A stretch of 64,000 bases of DNA from Planotetraspora sp. A-T 1434 (GTDB lineage Bacteria; Actinomycetota; Actinomycetes; Streptosporangiales; Streptosporangiaceae), in contig NZ_JAOEGB010000025.1 of assembly GCF_025420585.1 (NCBI RefSeq), positions 80,408-144,407 of the forward strand, read 5' to 3'. Position 1 is the stretch's first letter, and every line of letters starts with the position of its first letter. Position numbers and translations under genes: made by a program. Shown piece after piece: positions 16,461 through 24,328 of the stretch. The notes beneath the pieces are model-generated. The model was not told the DNA's origin and ran no database searches. It saw only the letters and a list, made by a program, of their open reading frames with translations.

Positions 16461-16918
16461 TCGAGAGCCCGCCGTACGGCGTCGGCCGGGTCGGCGGCCT
16501 GAACGGGACCGGGAAGAGGGTTTCCGGCGGCGTCGAGGATGCGCCAGCCACCGAGTGTGATCACTGGGGTGCCGCCGCGTTGGGCGAGGGCCAGTTCGGA
16601 CAGCGTCCCCCATGAGCCGCCGACGACGATGACCGCGTCCGCGGCGCGGACGATCAGGGCGTTACGCGCCTCACCCATGCCGGTGGGGATCGCGACCGTG
16701 AGGTCGGGGCTCGAACCGATGCGGTCGCGGCCGGACAGGATGCCGACCACGATCCCTCCGGCCTCGCGGGCGCCCGCCGCCGCGGCGGCCATCACCCCGC
16801 CGTAGCCGCCGCACAGAACGACGGCGCCGCGCTCGGCCAGAAGGCGGCCGACCGTCCGGGCCGCCGCTGCATCCTCCGGCGTGCAATCGCCCGGCCCGCA
16901 CACCGCGACCTGGGCCAT
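16457..16918 (-). CDS. TIGR00725/LOG-like SLOG-superfamily protein
   Basis: A 153-aa Rossmann-like protein of the lysine-decarboxylase-like/SLOG superfamily. Seen: AVCGPGDCTPE, the glycine loop VLCGGYGGVMAAAAAGARE, ARNALIVRAADAVIVVGGSWGTLSELALA and PVITLGGW. The family binds nucleotides; LOG relatives release cytokinin from its nucleotide, but this short bacterial branch has no proven role. It is a single-gene unit on the minus strand. Confidence 0.78.
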   Translation of the reverse strand: MAQVAVCGPGDCTPEDAAAARTVGRLLAERGAVVLCGGYGGVMAAAAAGAREAGGIVVGILSGRDRIGSSPDLTVAIPTGMGEARNALIVRAADAVIVVGGSWGTLSELALAQRGGTPVITLGGWRILDAAGNPLPGPVQAADPADAVRRALD

Positions 16919-17049
16919 GGCGGGATTCTAGACCTGACTAGGCCGCCCCCGGCCGCCCGGCTGCGGATGATCAGGAGGAGAGGCCGCGTCGAGAGCATCG
17001 CGAGACCAGTAGGGCAAGCGCGAGCTCATCTGCCAGGGCAGCCGCGACG

Positions 17050-17124
17050 TCGCTTCGACCCGCACCTCGTGCGGCGTCGCTACCCGCACCTCGTGCGATG
17101 TCGCTACCCGCACCTCGCGCGCCG
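17050..17124. repeat. Three 24-27-bp tandem repeats downstream of the patatin gene
   Basis: Units share TCGCTACCCGCACCTCGTGC with small changes, starting at 17050, 17077 and 17101. They lie immediately after the stop of the minus-strand patatin gene, whose stop itself reads CGTGATCA. Confidence 0.7.
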
Positions 17125-17139
17125 GCACGCCTCACGTGA

Positions 17140-17952
17140 TCACGGAACTTTCCCAATGCGCTCGGCGGCGTCGGGGGCCTGCCTGACACCGGCTTGATAT
17201 GCGGGCGCCCATGCGGCGCGGTCGGTGATGTCCGGACCGAACGCGTCGATCGCCTCGGCGTCCGGAACCAGCCGTATGACCACTCCCTCGCCTGCCCCGA
17301 CGCCGTTCGTGCCAGACATGTGCGCCATCGGCTCGGCGACGATCAACACACGCGCATCACCCGCCAGATCGACGTTGATCCCGGCCCTGAGAGCACCGTC
17401 GATATAGCGACGCCCGTCGATGGTGATCGGCGGAGCGGTCCCGGGGAAGGCGATGCCGGCGGCCACGGCCTCAGGCAGCGATGCGGCGCCGTACCGGTCC
17501 CAGATCACCGCCTCGCCGGTCTCGGCGTCCACCGACGGGATCAGCAGCGGCCGGTCCGGCCATTCGACTGCGCCGACCAGGAACCGCATGCGGGCGATGG
17601 ACGCCTCCTCGGCGCCGGTCAAGGCGGTGACAGCGAGCCGGCCGATCCGGCGCAGGGCTTCGGCTCGCTCAAGCCCGGCATCGTCGAGTGTCGCGAACAC
17701 CTCCGCCAGTCTCTCCGGATCAGTCCGCAGGCCGCCCTCGGGATCGGTCGGCTCGGGCAGCGTGGCCAGCCGGTCGAGGTCTCCGCCACTGGCCAGGATC
17801 GCCCCCACGATGGCGCCCGCCGACGTGCCCACGATCAGATCGGCGGCGCCCAGGTCCACTCCCTCGCGGCGCAGCCCCGCCGCCAGTCCGGCCAGCCACG
17901 CCGTACCGACCGGGCCACCAGGACCAAGAACGACCGCGCTCTCCACCGTCAC
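17140..17952 (-). CDS. Patatin-like phospholipase
   Basis: Serine acyl hydrolase of the patatin family, 270 aa, predicted to deacylate phospholipids or other lipids. The oxyanion-hole motif GPGGPVGTAW, nucleophile elbow GTSAG (Ser) and the catalytic Asp in YIDGALRAG (DG[GA] motif) form the expected Ser-Asp dyad. No signal peptide or membrane segment. The GTG start at 17952 overlaps the stop of the PPOX gene (GTGA), so the two are co-translated. Confidence 0.88.
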   Translation of the reverse strand: MTVESAVVLGPGGPVGTAWLAGLAAGLRREGVDLGAADLIVGTSAGAIVGAILASGGDLDRLATLPEPTDPEGGLRTDPERLAEVFATLDDAGLERAEALRRIGRLAVTALTGAEEASIARMRFLVGAVEWPDRPLLIPSVDAETGEAVIWDRYGAASLPEAVAAGIAFPGTAPPITIDGRRYIDGALRAGINVDLAGDARVLIVAEPMAHMSGTNGVGAGEGVVIRLVPDAEAIDAFGPDITDRAAWAPAYQAGVRQAPDAAERIGKVP

Positions 17953-18368
17953 TGGCCGGCCTCCTCAAGCGCGACGTCTCTAGCGTGGAAGCCCGGCTGA
18001 TCCGGGTGGATGTTGTAGGAGACGATCCGGCGCGGGTGGATGCGGATGAAGCTGCCACTCACCTGCTCGCCCGGTGGTACGGCCGGCGACGTCGCCTCCG
18101 CCCGACCCCGGATCTCCAGAAAGCGCACACCAGACGCCCCTTCGCCCACCACGTCGTCGACCACGAAGGACACGTCCGGGTGGACCTTGACGTTGCGGAA
18201 CTTGGCCGACGACTCCATTCCGAAGCCGTAGATGTCGATCGTGCCGAGCTCGGAGTTGTGGTGGAACCCGACGGGCTTGTTCTGCGGAGTGCCGTCGGGC
18301 GCGACAGTCGCCAGCCGTCCGCGTCGCTGAGAGGCCAAATACGTTTCTTCAGCAGTGTTGAAAGCCAT
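17949..18368 (-). CDS. PPOX-class F420-dependent oxidoreductase
   Basis: Split-barrel flavin/deazaflavin-binding protein, 139 aa, of the pyridoxamine-phosphate-oxidase-like superfamily. RRGRLATVAPDGTPQNKPVGF, AKFRNVKVHPDVSFVVDDV and the terminal RIHPRRIVSYNI are typical of the actinobacterial F420-dependent group (TIGR04023-like). The substrate is unknown. It is the first gene of a two-gene operon with the patatin. Confidence 0.8.
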   Translation of the reverse strand: MAFNTAEETYLASQRRGRLATVAPDGTPQNKPVGFHHNSELGTIDIYGFGMESSAKFRNVKVHPDVSFVVDDVVGEGASGVRFLEIRGRAEATSPAVPPGEQVSGSFIRIHPRRIVSYNIHPDQPGFHARDVALEEAGQ

Positions 18369-18471
18369 GGCCAGACCCTAGACGGCGGCAACCCCACCCG
18401 CATCGGCCATAAGTCCGGCCGCCTCCGGGACGACAGACCTAGGGCTCGTAGCCGCCACGAAGGCGGACCGG

Positions 18472-19233
18472 TCAGCCGTGGGTGGTGATGCCGCCGTCTA
18501 CGGGGATCACCGCGCCGGTGAGATAGGCGCCGGCGCGGGAGGCCAGGTAGATGGCCGCGCCGGCCATGTCGTCGGGCCTGCCGATCCTGCCGAGCGGGAT
18601 GCCGCTCTCGATCGCGCCGCGCATGTCCGGGTCGTCCAGGGCGAAGGCCATCATCTTGGACTCGAAGGGGCCGGGCGCGATGGCGTTGACCGTGATCGAC
18701 TCGCGGGCGAGCTGGTGGGCCAGGTGCCGGGTGAGCATGTGGACCGCTGCCTTGGCCGCCGAGTACGCGTAGTTCTCCATGAAGGGGACGCGGATCCCGT
18801 CGACGCTGCCGATGTTGATCACTCGGGCGGGGTCGCCGGCCGACGCGGCGGCGCGCAGCAGGGGCAGGAACCGGCGCGTGAGGAAGAAGACGCCCTTGAC
18901 GTTGATGTTCCAGAGCTTGTCGAAGGCGTGCTCGGGATACTCCTCCAATGGCGCGCCCCAGCTCGCCCCGGCGTTGTTGACCAGCACGTCGAGCCGGGTC
19001 TCCCGTGCCGCCACAGCCTCGACCAGGGCCTCGACCCCTTCGGGGGTGGACAGATCGGCCTGTACGGCGTAGCAGCCCAGCTCGGCGGCCGTGGCCTCCA
19101 GCTCGTCCTTCTTGCGCGAGGAGATGTAGACCGTGGCGCCCGCTTCGAGGAATCCGGTCGCGATCATCCGGCCGATTCCGCGCGAGCCGCCCGTGACGAC
19201 GACCGTCTTGCCTTCCACCGAGAACAGAGTCAT
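18472..19233 (-). CDS. Short-chain dehydrogenase/reductase
   Basis: Classical SDR, 253 aa: cofactor motif TGGSRGIG, NNAG, Ser in INIGSVDG and YAYSAAK with the catalytic Tyr and Lys. Substrate unknown; the neighbouring ipdF and fadE30 suggest a steroid or acyl-CoA role, but its promoter carries a different operator (ACCGACCGGTCGGT), so it may belong to another regulon. The ATG at 19233 is preceded by TATGCT ending 6 nt upstream, which fits leaderless transcription. Confidence 0.85.
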   Translation of the reverse strand: MTLFSVEGKTVVVTGGSRGIGRMIATGFLEAGATVYISSRKKDELEATAAELGCYAVQADLSTPEGVEALVEAVAARETRLDVLVNNAGASWGAPLEEYPEHAFDKLWNINVKGVFFLTRRFLPLLRAAASAGDPARVINIGSVDGIRVPFMENYAYSAAKAAVHMLTRHLAHQLARESITVNAIAPGPFESKMMAFALDDPDMRGAIESGIPLGRIGRPDDMAGAAIYLASRAGAYLTGAVIPVDGGITTHG

Positions 19234-19239
19234 GCCGAG

Positions 19240-19258
19240 AGCATACCGACCGGTCGGT
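19240..19258 (-). promoter_or_regulatory. TetR-type palindrome ACCGACCGGTCGGT with -10 box
   Basis: The perfect 14-bp palindrome (19245-19258) overlaps the minus-strand -10 TATGCT (19245-19240) of the SDR. This operator type is common for TetR repressors other than KstR2. The cognate regulator is not in the window. Confidence 0.65.
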
Positions 19259-19308
19259 TCCCCGTCTCGCCGGACTGGGCACGAACCGGTGGGTCGCGGC
19301 CGGAGCGC

Positions 19309-19322
19309 ACTGACCGGTCGGT
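19309..19322 (-). promoter_or_regulatory. Second copy of the TetR-type palindrome
   Basis: ACTGACCGGTCGGT, one mismatch from the first copy, exactly 64 bp away. The flanking GTTCCCCGTCTCGCCGGA is duplicated too, so the segment arose by tandem duplication. Confidence 0.6.
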
Positions 19323-19364
19323 TCCCCGTCTCGCCGGAAAGCCGTATCGCGGCCAGAGCGTCTC

Positions 19365-20189
19365 TCAGGGATGCTGATTGGACACGGAGACGACCTCCCC
19401 GGTCATGTACGACGAGTAGTCGCTGGCCAGGAAGACGATCACGTTGGCCACCTCCCACGGCTCGGCGGCCCTGCCGAACGCCTCTCTGGAGGTCAGCTCG
19501 CTGAGCAGTTCGTCGCTCGTCACCTTGGCCAGGAAGGGATGCATCGCCAGCGACGGGGCCACCGCGTTGACCCGGACGCCATGGGGGGCGGCCTCCAGCG
19601 CCACGCATCTGGTCAGCGCCATCACCCCGGCCTTGGCCGCCGCGTAGTGCGCCTGGCCCTTCTGGGCCCGCCAGCCGATGACGGACGCGTTGTTCACGAT
19701 CACACCGTGTCCTTGCGGGATCATCTGCCGCAGAGCCGCCCTGGTGCAGCGCATCGTGCCGTTGAGCGTGACGTCGATGACGGCGTGCCACTGCTCGTCG
19801 GTCATCTCGGCCAGCTCAGCCGTACCACCCAGGCCCGCGTTGTTGACCACCACGTCGATCCGGCCGTGAGCCTCGGAGACCGCGTCGAACAGAGCGAGCA
19901 CCTGCGCCTCCGAGGTCACGTCGCACGGCACGGCGAGCGGCTTGACGCCGGTGAGCTCGGTCAGCGACTCGGCGGCCTCCTCCAGCCGCCGCTGATGTCG
20001 GTCGGAGATCACGATCGTGGCGCCCTCCTCGGCGCATCGCTTCGCGGTGGCGTAGCCGATTCCCGCGCCCGCCGCGGCCGTCACCAGCGTGACCCTCCCG
20101 TCCAGCAGCCCATGTCCTCGCGGGTAGCCCGGTGTCGTCTCGCTTCCTGGCGGGGGTGTCACGTGGCCTCCAAAGAGTGTCGCCTCCAT
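19365..20189 (-). CDS. ipdF: IpdF, SDR of the HIP pathway
   Basis: SDR of 274 aa that in mycobacteria acts on the 5-hydroxy/keto group of HIP-CoA intermediates. An N-terminal extension reaches GHGLLDGRVTLVTAAAGAGIGYATAKR; then NNAGLGG, NNASVIGWRAQKGQAHYAAAKAG with the catalytic Tyr and Lys, and the distinctive C-terminus FLASDYSSYMTGEVVSVSNQHP, which matches mycobacterial IpdF from memory. It lies downstream of fadE30 in the same direction, separated by a 17-bp tandem array. ATG at 20189. Confidence 0.86.
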   Translation of the reverse strand: MEATLFGGHVTPPPGSETTPGYPRGHGLLDGRVTLVTAAAGAGIGYATAKRCAEEGATIVISDRHQRRLEEAAESLTELTGVKPLAVPCDVTSEAQVLALFDAVSEAHGRIDVVVNNAGLGGTAELAEMTDEQWHAVIDVTLNGTMRCTRAALRQMIPQGHGVIVNNASVIGWRAQKGQAHYAAAKAGVMALTRCVALEAAPHGVRVNAVAPSLAMHPFLAKVTSDELLSELTSREAFGRAAEPWEVANVIVFLASDYSSYMTGEVVSVSNQHP

Positions 20190-20208
20190 ACTCAGGCCGG
20201 CTCCAGGC

Positions 20209-20349
20209 CCAGGTCAGCCCAAAGCCCAGGTCAGCCCAAAGCCCAGGTCAGCCCAAAGCCCAGGTCAGCCCAAAGCCCAGGTCAGCCCAAAGCCCAGGTC
20301 AGCCCAAAGCCCAGGTCAGCCCAAAGCCCAGGTCAGCCCAAAGCCCGGA
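20209..20349 (-). repeat. Array of eight 17-bp tandem repeats after the fadE30 stop
   Basis: AGGTCAGCCCAAAGCCC is repeated eight times without a break (starts at 20211, 20228, 20245 and so on to 20330). A ninth degenerate unit merges with the 3' end of fadE30. On the coding (minus) strand each unit contains GGCTGA, so the fadE30 stop is part of the series and successive units place TGA in all three frames. The array lies within the fadE30-ipdF transcript. Confidence 0.92.
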
Positions 20350-21471
20350 TCAGCCTTTCGGCAGGCCGAGGGTGCGTTCGGCGATGACGGTGCGCTGGAT
20401 CTCGCTCGATCCCGCGTAGATCGTGTCGGCCCGGCTGAACAGGTAGAGCCGTTGCAGGGCGTTCAGGTCGTACGGCTCGCCGCGCGCCACCAGGCCCTCC
20501 CTGCCCTGGACGGCCTGGGCCAGCTCGCCGAGGGTGCGGTGCCACTCCGACCAGTACAGCTTGGCCACGGACGTGACGCCCCGCAGGGCGTTCAGCCGCA
20601 TGATCTCCAGCTCCAGCCAGCACCGGACCAGCCGGTCCCTCAGCACGGGGTCGTCGATCGCGCCGGTCCGCCTGGCCGTGTCGACGACCGCCGCGAGCTC
20701 CCGCGTGAAGCCGATCTGCTGGCCCAGGGTCGAGACCCCTCTTTCGTAACCGAGGGTGGCCATCGCGACCCGCCAGCCTTCGCCCGGCCTGCCGAGGATG
20801 TTGGCGGCGGCCGTACGGGCGCCGTCGAAGAAGACCTCGTTGAACTCGCTCGTCCCGGTCATCTGGACGATCGGCCTGACCTCGACGCCGGGTTGCCGCA
20901 TGGGGACGAGCAGGTAGGACAGGCCCGCGTGCCGCTGCGACCCCGGCTCGGTGCGGCAGAGCACGAAGCACCAGTCGGCCACGTGGGCGAGCGAGGTCCA
21001 CACCTTCTGGCCGGCGACCACCCACTCGCCGCCGTCGAGGTCGGCCCGGGTGCGGACGCCCGCGAGGTCGGAGCCCGCTTCCGGCTCCGAGTAGCCCTGG
21101 CACCACAGCTCCTCGCCTCGCTGGATGGGTGGAAGAAAACGGCGCTTCTGCTCCTCGGTTCCGAAATCGAGAATGGTGGGGCCGATCAGGGTTTCGCCGA
21201 TGTGGCCGACACGGGCGGGGGCGTCCGCCCTGGCGTACTCCTCATGGAAGACCACCTGCTCGCCGAGGCCGGCGTCACGCCCGCCGTACCTCTTGGGCCA
21301 GCCGAGGCAGGTCCAGCCCGCGGCGCCGAGGTGGCGCTCCCACGCGAGCCGGAGCTCGTGGCCCTCGTGTTCGCGGCCGGGGCCGCCGAGGCCCCTCGCG
21401 TCGGCGAACCTTCCGGTCAGGTTGGCCTCCAGCCACTCCCGGACCTCGTCGCGGAAGCTCTGGAGGGTCAT
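20350..21471 (-). CDS. fadE30: Acyl-CoA dehydrogenase FadE30
   Basis: FAD-dependent acyl-CoA dehydrogenase, 373 aa, which introduces a double bond in a CoA-activated steroid ring fragment. Motifs: GWPKRYGGRDAGLGEQVVFHEEYARADAP, GEELWCQGYSEPEAGSDLAGVRTRA, AGQKVWTSLAHVADWCF and the C-terminal IYAGSSEIQRTVIAERTLGLPKG. It tracks mycobacterial FadE30 in length and order. The ATG at 21471 overlaps the stop of the flavin reductase gene (ATGA), so both sit in a KstR2-controlled operon. Confidence 0.87.
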   Translation of the reverse strand: MTLQSFRDEVREWLEANLTGRFADARGLGGPGREHEGHELRLAWERHLGAAGWTCLGWPKRYGGRDAGLGEQVVFHEEYARADAPARVGHIGETLIGPTILDFGTEEQKRRFLPPIQRGEELWCQGYSEPEAGSDLAGVRTRADLDGGEWVVAGQKVWTSLAHVADWCFVLCRTEPGSQRHAGLSYLLVPMRQPGVEVRPIVQMTGTSEFNEVFFDGARTAAANILGRPGEGWRVAMATLGYERGVSTLGQQIGFTRELAAVVDTARRTGAIDDPVLRDRLVRCWLELEIMRLNALRGVTSVAKLYWSEWHRTLGELAQAVQGREGLVARGEPYDLNALQRLYLFSRADTIYAGSSEIQRTVIAERTLGLPKG

Positions 21472-22001
21472 GCGTGGAAACGCCCGTATCCGCCGCGGAA
21501 GAAGACGAGTGGCCCGCCGTCCTCGTGCTTGTCGAGCTGGTGGACCTTGGCCACGACGATCACGTGGTCGCCCGCGACGTGCTCGTTCTCCACGGTGCAG
21601 TCGAGCCAGGCCAGGGCGCCGTCGAGGACGGGACCGCCGCCGGGGGAGCGGGTCCAGGACAGGCCGGCGAACTTGTCGCCGCCGGTCGTGGCGAGCTGCG
21701 CGCAGATCTGCTGCTGGTGCTCGGCCAGCACGTTGACACACAACGAGCCGGCCGCCTTGAGACGCGGCCAGCTCGTGCTGGTGTGGGCGACGCAGAACGC
21801 GACCAGAGGAGGATCGAGGCTGACCGACGTGAAGGAGTTCGCGGCGAGCCCGCACGCCTTGCCGGTCTCCGGGTCTATCGCGGTGATGGCCACGACGCCC
21901 GTGGCGAACCTGCCGAGGACGTTCCTGAAGTGGTGTCCGTGCACGGTTGGGATCCTCTTGGCGCCGTCATGGCCGCGCAACTCGGCCACCGGGGTGCTCA
22001 T
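21468..22001 (-). CDS. Flavin reductase (HsaB-like)
   Basis: NAD(P)H:flavin reductase of the split-barrel family, 177 aa. FRNVLGRFATGVVAITAID, GLAANSFTSVSLDPPLVAFCV, NVLAEHQQQICAQLA and VFFRGGYGRF follow HsaB, the reductase partner of two-component flavin monooxygenases in steroid catabolism. The oxygenase partner is not adjacent; the LLM-type enzyme at 31996 under a similar operator is a candidate (inference). The ATG at 22001 has GAGGAGG upstream. First gene of the operon with fadE30. Confidence 0.82.
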   Translation of the reverse strand: MSTPVAELRGHDGAKRIPTVHGHHFRNVLGRFATGVVAITAIDPETGKACGLAANSFTSVSLDPPLVAFCVAHTSTSWPRLKAAGSLCVNVLAEHQQQICAQLATTGGDKFAGLSWTRSPGGGPVLDGALAWLDCTVENEHVAGDHVIVVAKVHQLDKHEDGGPLVFFRGGYGRFHA

Positions 22002-22035
22002 CGTGCGCTCGCCTCCTCAGTTGGTCCGTCCAGTC

Positions 22036-22058
22036 ATACTAACCAAGCGCTTGCTTGG
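22036..22058 (-). promoter_or_regulatory. KstR2 operator and -10 of the flavin reductase-fadE30 operon
   Basis: CCAAGC-GCTT-GCTTGG (22043-22058) is an inverted repeat with 4-bp spacer and also contains ACCAAGCGCTTGCT (22042-22055), a match to AnCAAGnnCTTGnT. On the minus strand it is followed directly by TAGTAT (22041-22036), a good -10. Confidence 0.8.
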
Positions 22059-22161
22059 AGGGTAGAGGGATCCCGCAAATAACTTTCAAGGCGGTGTAGT
22101 AAGTCTCGCATTCCCCAATGCTGAGTAATGTGGACATTGACACGCATCCGCACCGGTGCCC

Positions 22162-22190
22162 TAGCGTTTACCTATGACCAAGCGCTTGCT
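22162..22190 (+). promoter_or_regulatory. Promoter of the Ltp gene with a KstR2 operator inside the first codons
   Basis: TTGACA (22137-22142) and TAGCGT (22162-22167), 19 bp apart, end 6 nt before the ATG at 22174, which implies a leaderless mRNA. ACCAAGCGCTTGCT (22177-22190), matching AnCAAGnnCTTGnT, covers codons 2-6. Confidence 0.7.
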
Positions 22191-23343
22191 GGGTTTCCGG
22201 GATCGCGCGGCCGTCGCCGGCGTCGGCTACACCGCCTTCTCCAAGGACTCCGAGGTCAGCACGCTGACCCTGGCCTGTGAAGCCGTCCTGGCCGCGCTCG
22301 ACGACGCGGGCCTGGAGCCCGGCGACGTGGACGGCCTCGCCACTCACCGCGTCGGAGACTCGGCGCCGCCGTCGCTGGTCGGCCCGGCGCTCGGCCTCCG
22401 GCCGCCCTCGTGGTACCTCGACCAGTTCGGCGGCGGCAGCGTCTCGCACTCCGTTGTCGGCCAGGCCGCGCTCGCCGTCGCCTCAGGGGTCGCCGAGACC
22501 GTCGTCTGCTACCGCGCCATCAACGCCCGCTCCGAGTTCCGGATGGGCGGCACGGGACGACCGCTCCCCGCCAGCCCCGAGGTCCAGTACCAGGCGCCGT
22601 ACGGCTACGTCGCCCCGCCGCAGATGTACGCGATGTACGCCCGCGCCCACATGACGAAATATGGCACCAAAGCCGAACATTTCGGGCAGCTCGCGGTCAC
22701 ACAGCGGGCCAACGCGACCAAGAATCCCCGCGCCCTGATGCGCACCCCCATCACGCTCGACGACTATCTGGGCAGCCGATGGATCGCCGAGCCGTTCCGG
22801 CTGCTCGACTGCTGCCTGGAGACCGACGGCGCGTGCGCGCTCGTCGTCACCACCGCCGAGCGGGCGCGAGACCTGCGCAGGCCCCCCGTGCTCATCTCCG
22901 CCGCCGCCTGGGGCGGCGGCCACTCACACCTCTCCAGCGGGTCCGGCGACGTCACCGTGACCAGCGCCGCCGAGCTCGCGCCCCGCCTGTACGGCATGGC
23001 CGGGGCGGGGCCACGGGACATCGACGTCGCCCAGATCTACGACTGCTTCACCTATTCGGTGATCGTGCAGCTCGAGGACTACGGCTTCTGCGCCAAGGGG
23101 GAGGGCGGGCCGTACGTCGCGGAGGGGCACACGGCCCTCGGCGGCCGGCTGCCGGTCAACACCCACGGAGGCTTTCTCTCGGAGGGCTACGTCCACGGGA
23201 TCAACCACATCGCCGAGGCCGTCTCCCAACTCCGGGGCGACGCGGGTGACCGGCAGACGCCCGGCGCGGAGGTGGCGCTGTCCACCGCGCAGCCGGGTTA
23301 CGTCCTCGCGGCGACCTCCGCCCTGATCCTCAGGAAGGGGTGA
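22174..23343 (+). CDS. Lipid-transfer protein/thiolase-fold enzyme (Ltp type, steroid aldolase-like)
   Basis: Thiolase-superfamily protein of the SCP-x/Ltp group, 389 aa. VAGVGYTAFSKDSEVS, GGGSVSHSVVGQAALAVASG, FRLLDCCLETDGACALVVTT, IYDCFTYSVIVQLED and VNTHGGFLSEGYVHGINH are characteristic. Related Ltp2 proteins pair with a DUF35 protein to form retro-aldolases that shorten steroid side chains; here too a DUF35 gene follows with a GTGA overlap. The reaction is inferred, not shown. The operator inside the first codons places it in the KstR2 regulon. Confidence 0.83.
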   Translation: MTKRLLGFRDRAAVAGVGYTAFSKDSEVSTLTLACEAVLAALDDAGLEPGDVDGLATHRVGDSAPPSLVGPALGLRPPSWYLDQFGGGSVSHSVVGQAALAVASGVAETVVCYRAINARSEFRMGGTGRPLPASPEVQYQAPYGYVAPPQMYAMYARAHMTKYGTKAEHFGQLAVTQRANATKNPRALMRTPITLDDYLGSRWIAEPFRLLDCCLETDGACALVVTTAERARDLRRPPVLISAAAWGGGHSHLSSGSGDVTVTSAAELAPRLYGMAGAGPRDIDVAQIYDCFTYSVIVQLEDYGFCAKGEGGPYVAEGHTALGGRLPVNTHGGFLSEGYVHGINHIAEAVSQLRGDAGDRQTPGAEVALSTAQPGYVLAATSALILRKG

Positions 23344-23777
23344 CGGCAGTGAGCGAGCGTAGCGAGCGAATCAGTGGACGCGGCCTCATCCGTCCGATCC
23401 CGGACCGGGACTCGGCCGCGTGGTGGGCGCGGACCGCCCGCCACGAGTTCGTCCTGCAGGGCTGCGACGCCTGCGGCACCCTCCGCTTCCCGGCCCGCGT
23501 CTACTGCCACGCCTGCCGTTCGAGGGACTGGAGCTGGCGGCCGGTGGAGCCGACCGGGACGATCGAGAGCTGGATCGTCACCCACCAGCCGTTCACCCCC
23601 GGAGCCGCGACGCCGTACGTCGTGGTGATGGTCCGCCTCACCGCCGCCCCGGACTGCGTGATGTACGGCAACTGGTACCGCGACCGGGAGCCCCATCCCG
23701 GGGAGCCCGTCCAGGCGTCGTTCACCTACGTCGACGAGGAACTGTCCCTGATCAACTGGCGGCCGGGGTCGGAGTGA
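23340..23777 (+). CDS. DUF35 OB-fold/zinc-ribbon partner of the Ltp enzyme
   Basis: 145-aa protein with the rubredoxin-like zinc ribbon (CDACGTLRFPARVYCHAC) and the OB-fold that follows (VEPTGTIESWIVTHQPF, YVVVMVRL). DUF35 proteins bind acyl-CoA thioesterase or thiolase-fold partners, as in the ChsH2-Ltp2 aldolase. Start GTG 23340 overlaps the Ltp stop. The first residues (SERSERIS) come from a low-complexity GAGCG repeat, so the N-terminus may be non-essential; GTG 23349 is an alternative. Confidence 0.83.
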   Translation: MTAVSERSERISGRGLIRPIPDRDSAAWWARTARHEFVLQGCDACGTLRFPARVYCHACRSRDWSWRPVEPTGTIESWIVTHQPFTPGAATPYVVVMVRLTAAPDCVMYGNWYRDREPHPGEPVQASFTYVDEELSLINWRPGSE

Positions 23778-23802
23778 GGCCCGCGAAGCCGGGGACGATC
23801 AC

Positions 23803-23848
23803 GGTGCGGCGTCCTGGCGGGCGTGGGGGACCCGCCAGGACGCGCACC
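23803..23848. terminator. Strong hairpin after the DUF35 gene
   Basis: GGTGCGGCGTCCTGGCGGG pairs with CCCGCCAGGACGCGCACC (18 bp, one bulge) around a 9-base loop. No T-tract, as usual in high-GC genomes. Confidence 0.75.
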
Positions 23849-23858
23849 GCCCCGGCGT

Positions 23859-23896
23859 GAGGCTTCGACCCCGGCGAGGGTTGGGGTCGAAGCCTC
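23859..23896. terminator. Second hairpin, next to the convergent small gene
   Basis: GAGGCTTCGACCCC pairs perfectly with GGGGTCGAAGCCTC over a 10-base loop, 3 bases before the stop of the minus-strand gene. With the previous hairpin it insulates the two convergent units. Confidence 0.78.
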
Positions 23897-23898
23897 GT

Positions 23899-24222
23899 CT
23901 AATCGCGCGGAGTCTCGGGGGACCAGCCGTCCTCGTCGGATGGCTGCTCCGGCGTGCGGTAATGCCGCATGATCAGGCGTGTCGCGCCATCGGGGTCGTC
24001 GGCCGGATGGGTGACCACCAGGTCGCCCTCGTTCCACACGAAAGACCCGTTTTTACACCAGACGGTCAGCTCGGTCGATACCGACAGCACTGACATGCCG
24101 TTCCCGTTGCTCTGGTAGGTGTGGGTGAATCCCTGCCGGTGCAGGGCGTAGCGGAGCATGCGCGTCGCCTCGCAGGGATCGCGCCATGGCAGGTACGGCG
24201 TGCCCGCACGGACCGCTAGCAC
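23899..24222 (-). CDS. Hypothetical protein, 107 aa
   Basis: No recognised domain. The sequence is acidic at its C-terminus and rich in polar aromatic stretches (YQSNGNGMSVLSVSTELTVWCKNGSFVWNEGDLVVTHP), suggesting a small beta-rich fold. It is divergent from the GntR regulator and ends beside a strong hairpin. The GTG at 24222 is the first start; a later GTG is possible. The proximity suggests control by GntR, but nothing else supports it. Confidence 0.6.
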   Translation of the reverse strand: MLAVRAGTPYLPWRDPCEATRMLRYALHRQGFTHTYQSNGNGMSVLSVSTELTVWCKNGSFVWNEGDLVVTHPADDPDGATRLIMRHYRTPEQPSDEDGWSPETPRD

Positions 24223-24328
24223 CGACTCTCACCGCCCATTGGATGGATTTGTACCAACGTTTGGATAATGCGCGGCCCCGGCCGGTCAGGTCAAGAGGTT
24301 GTTCCTTGCCAGACCGAGATCCTCTAGA

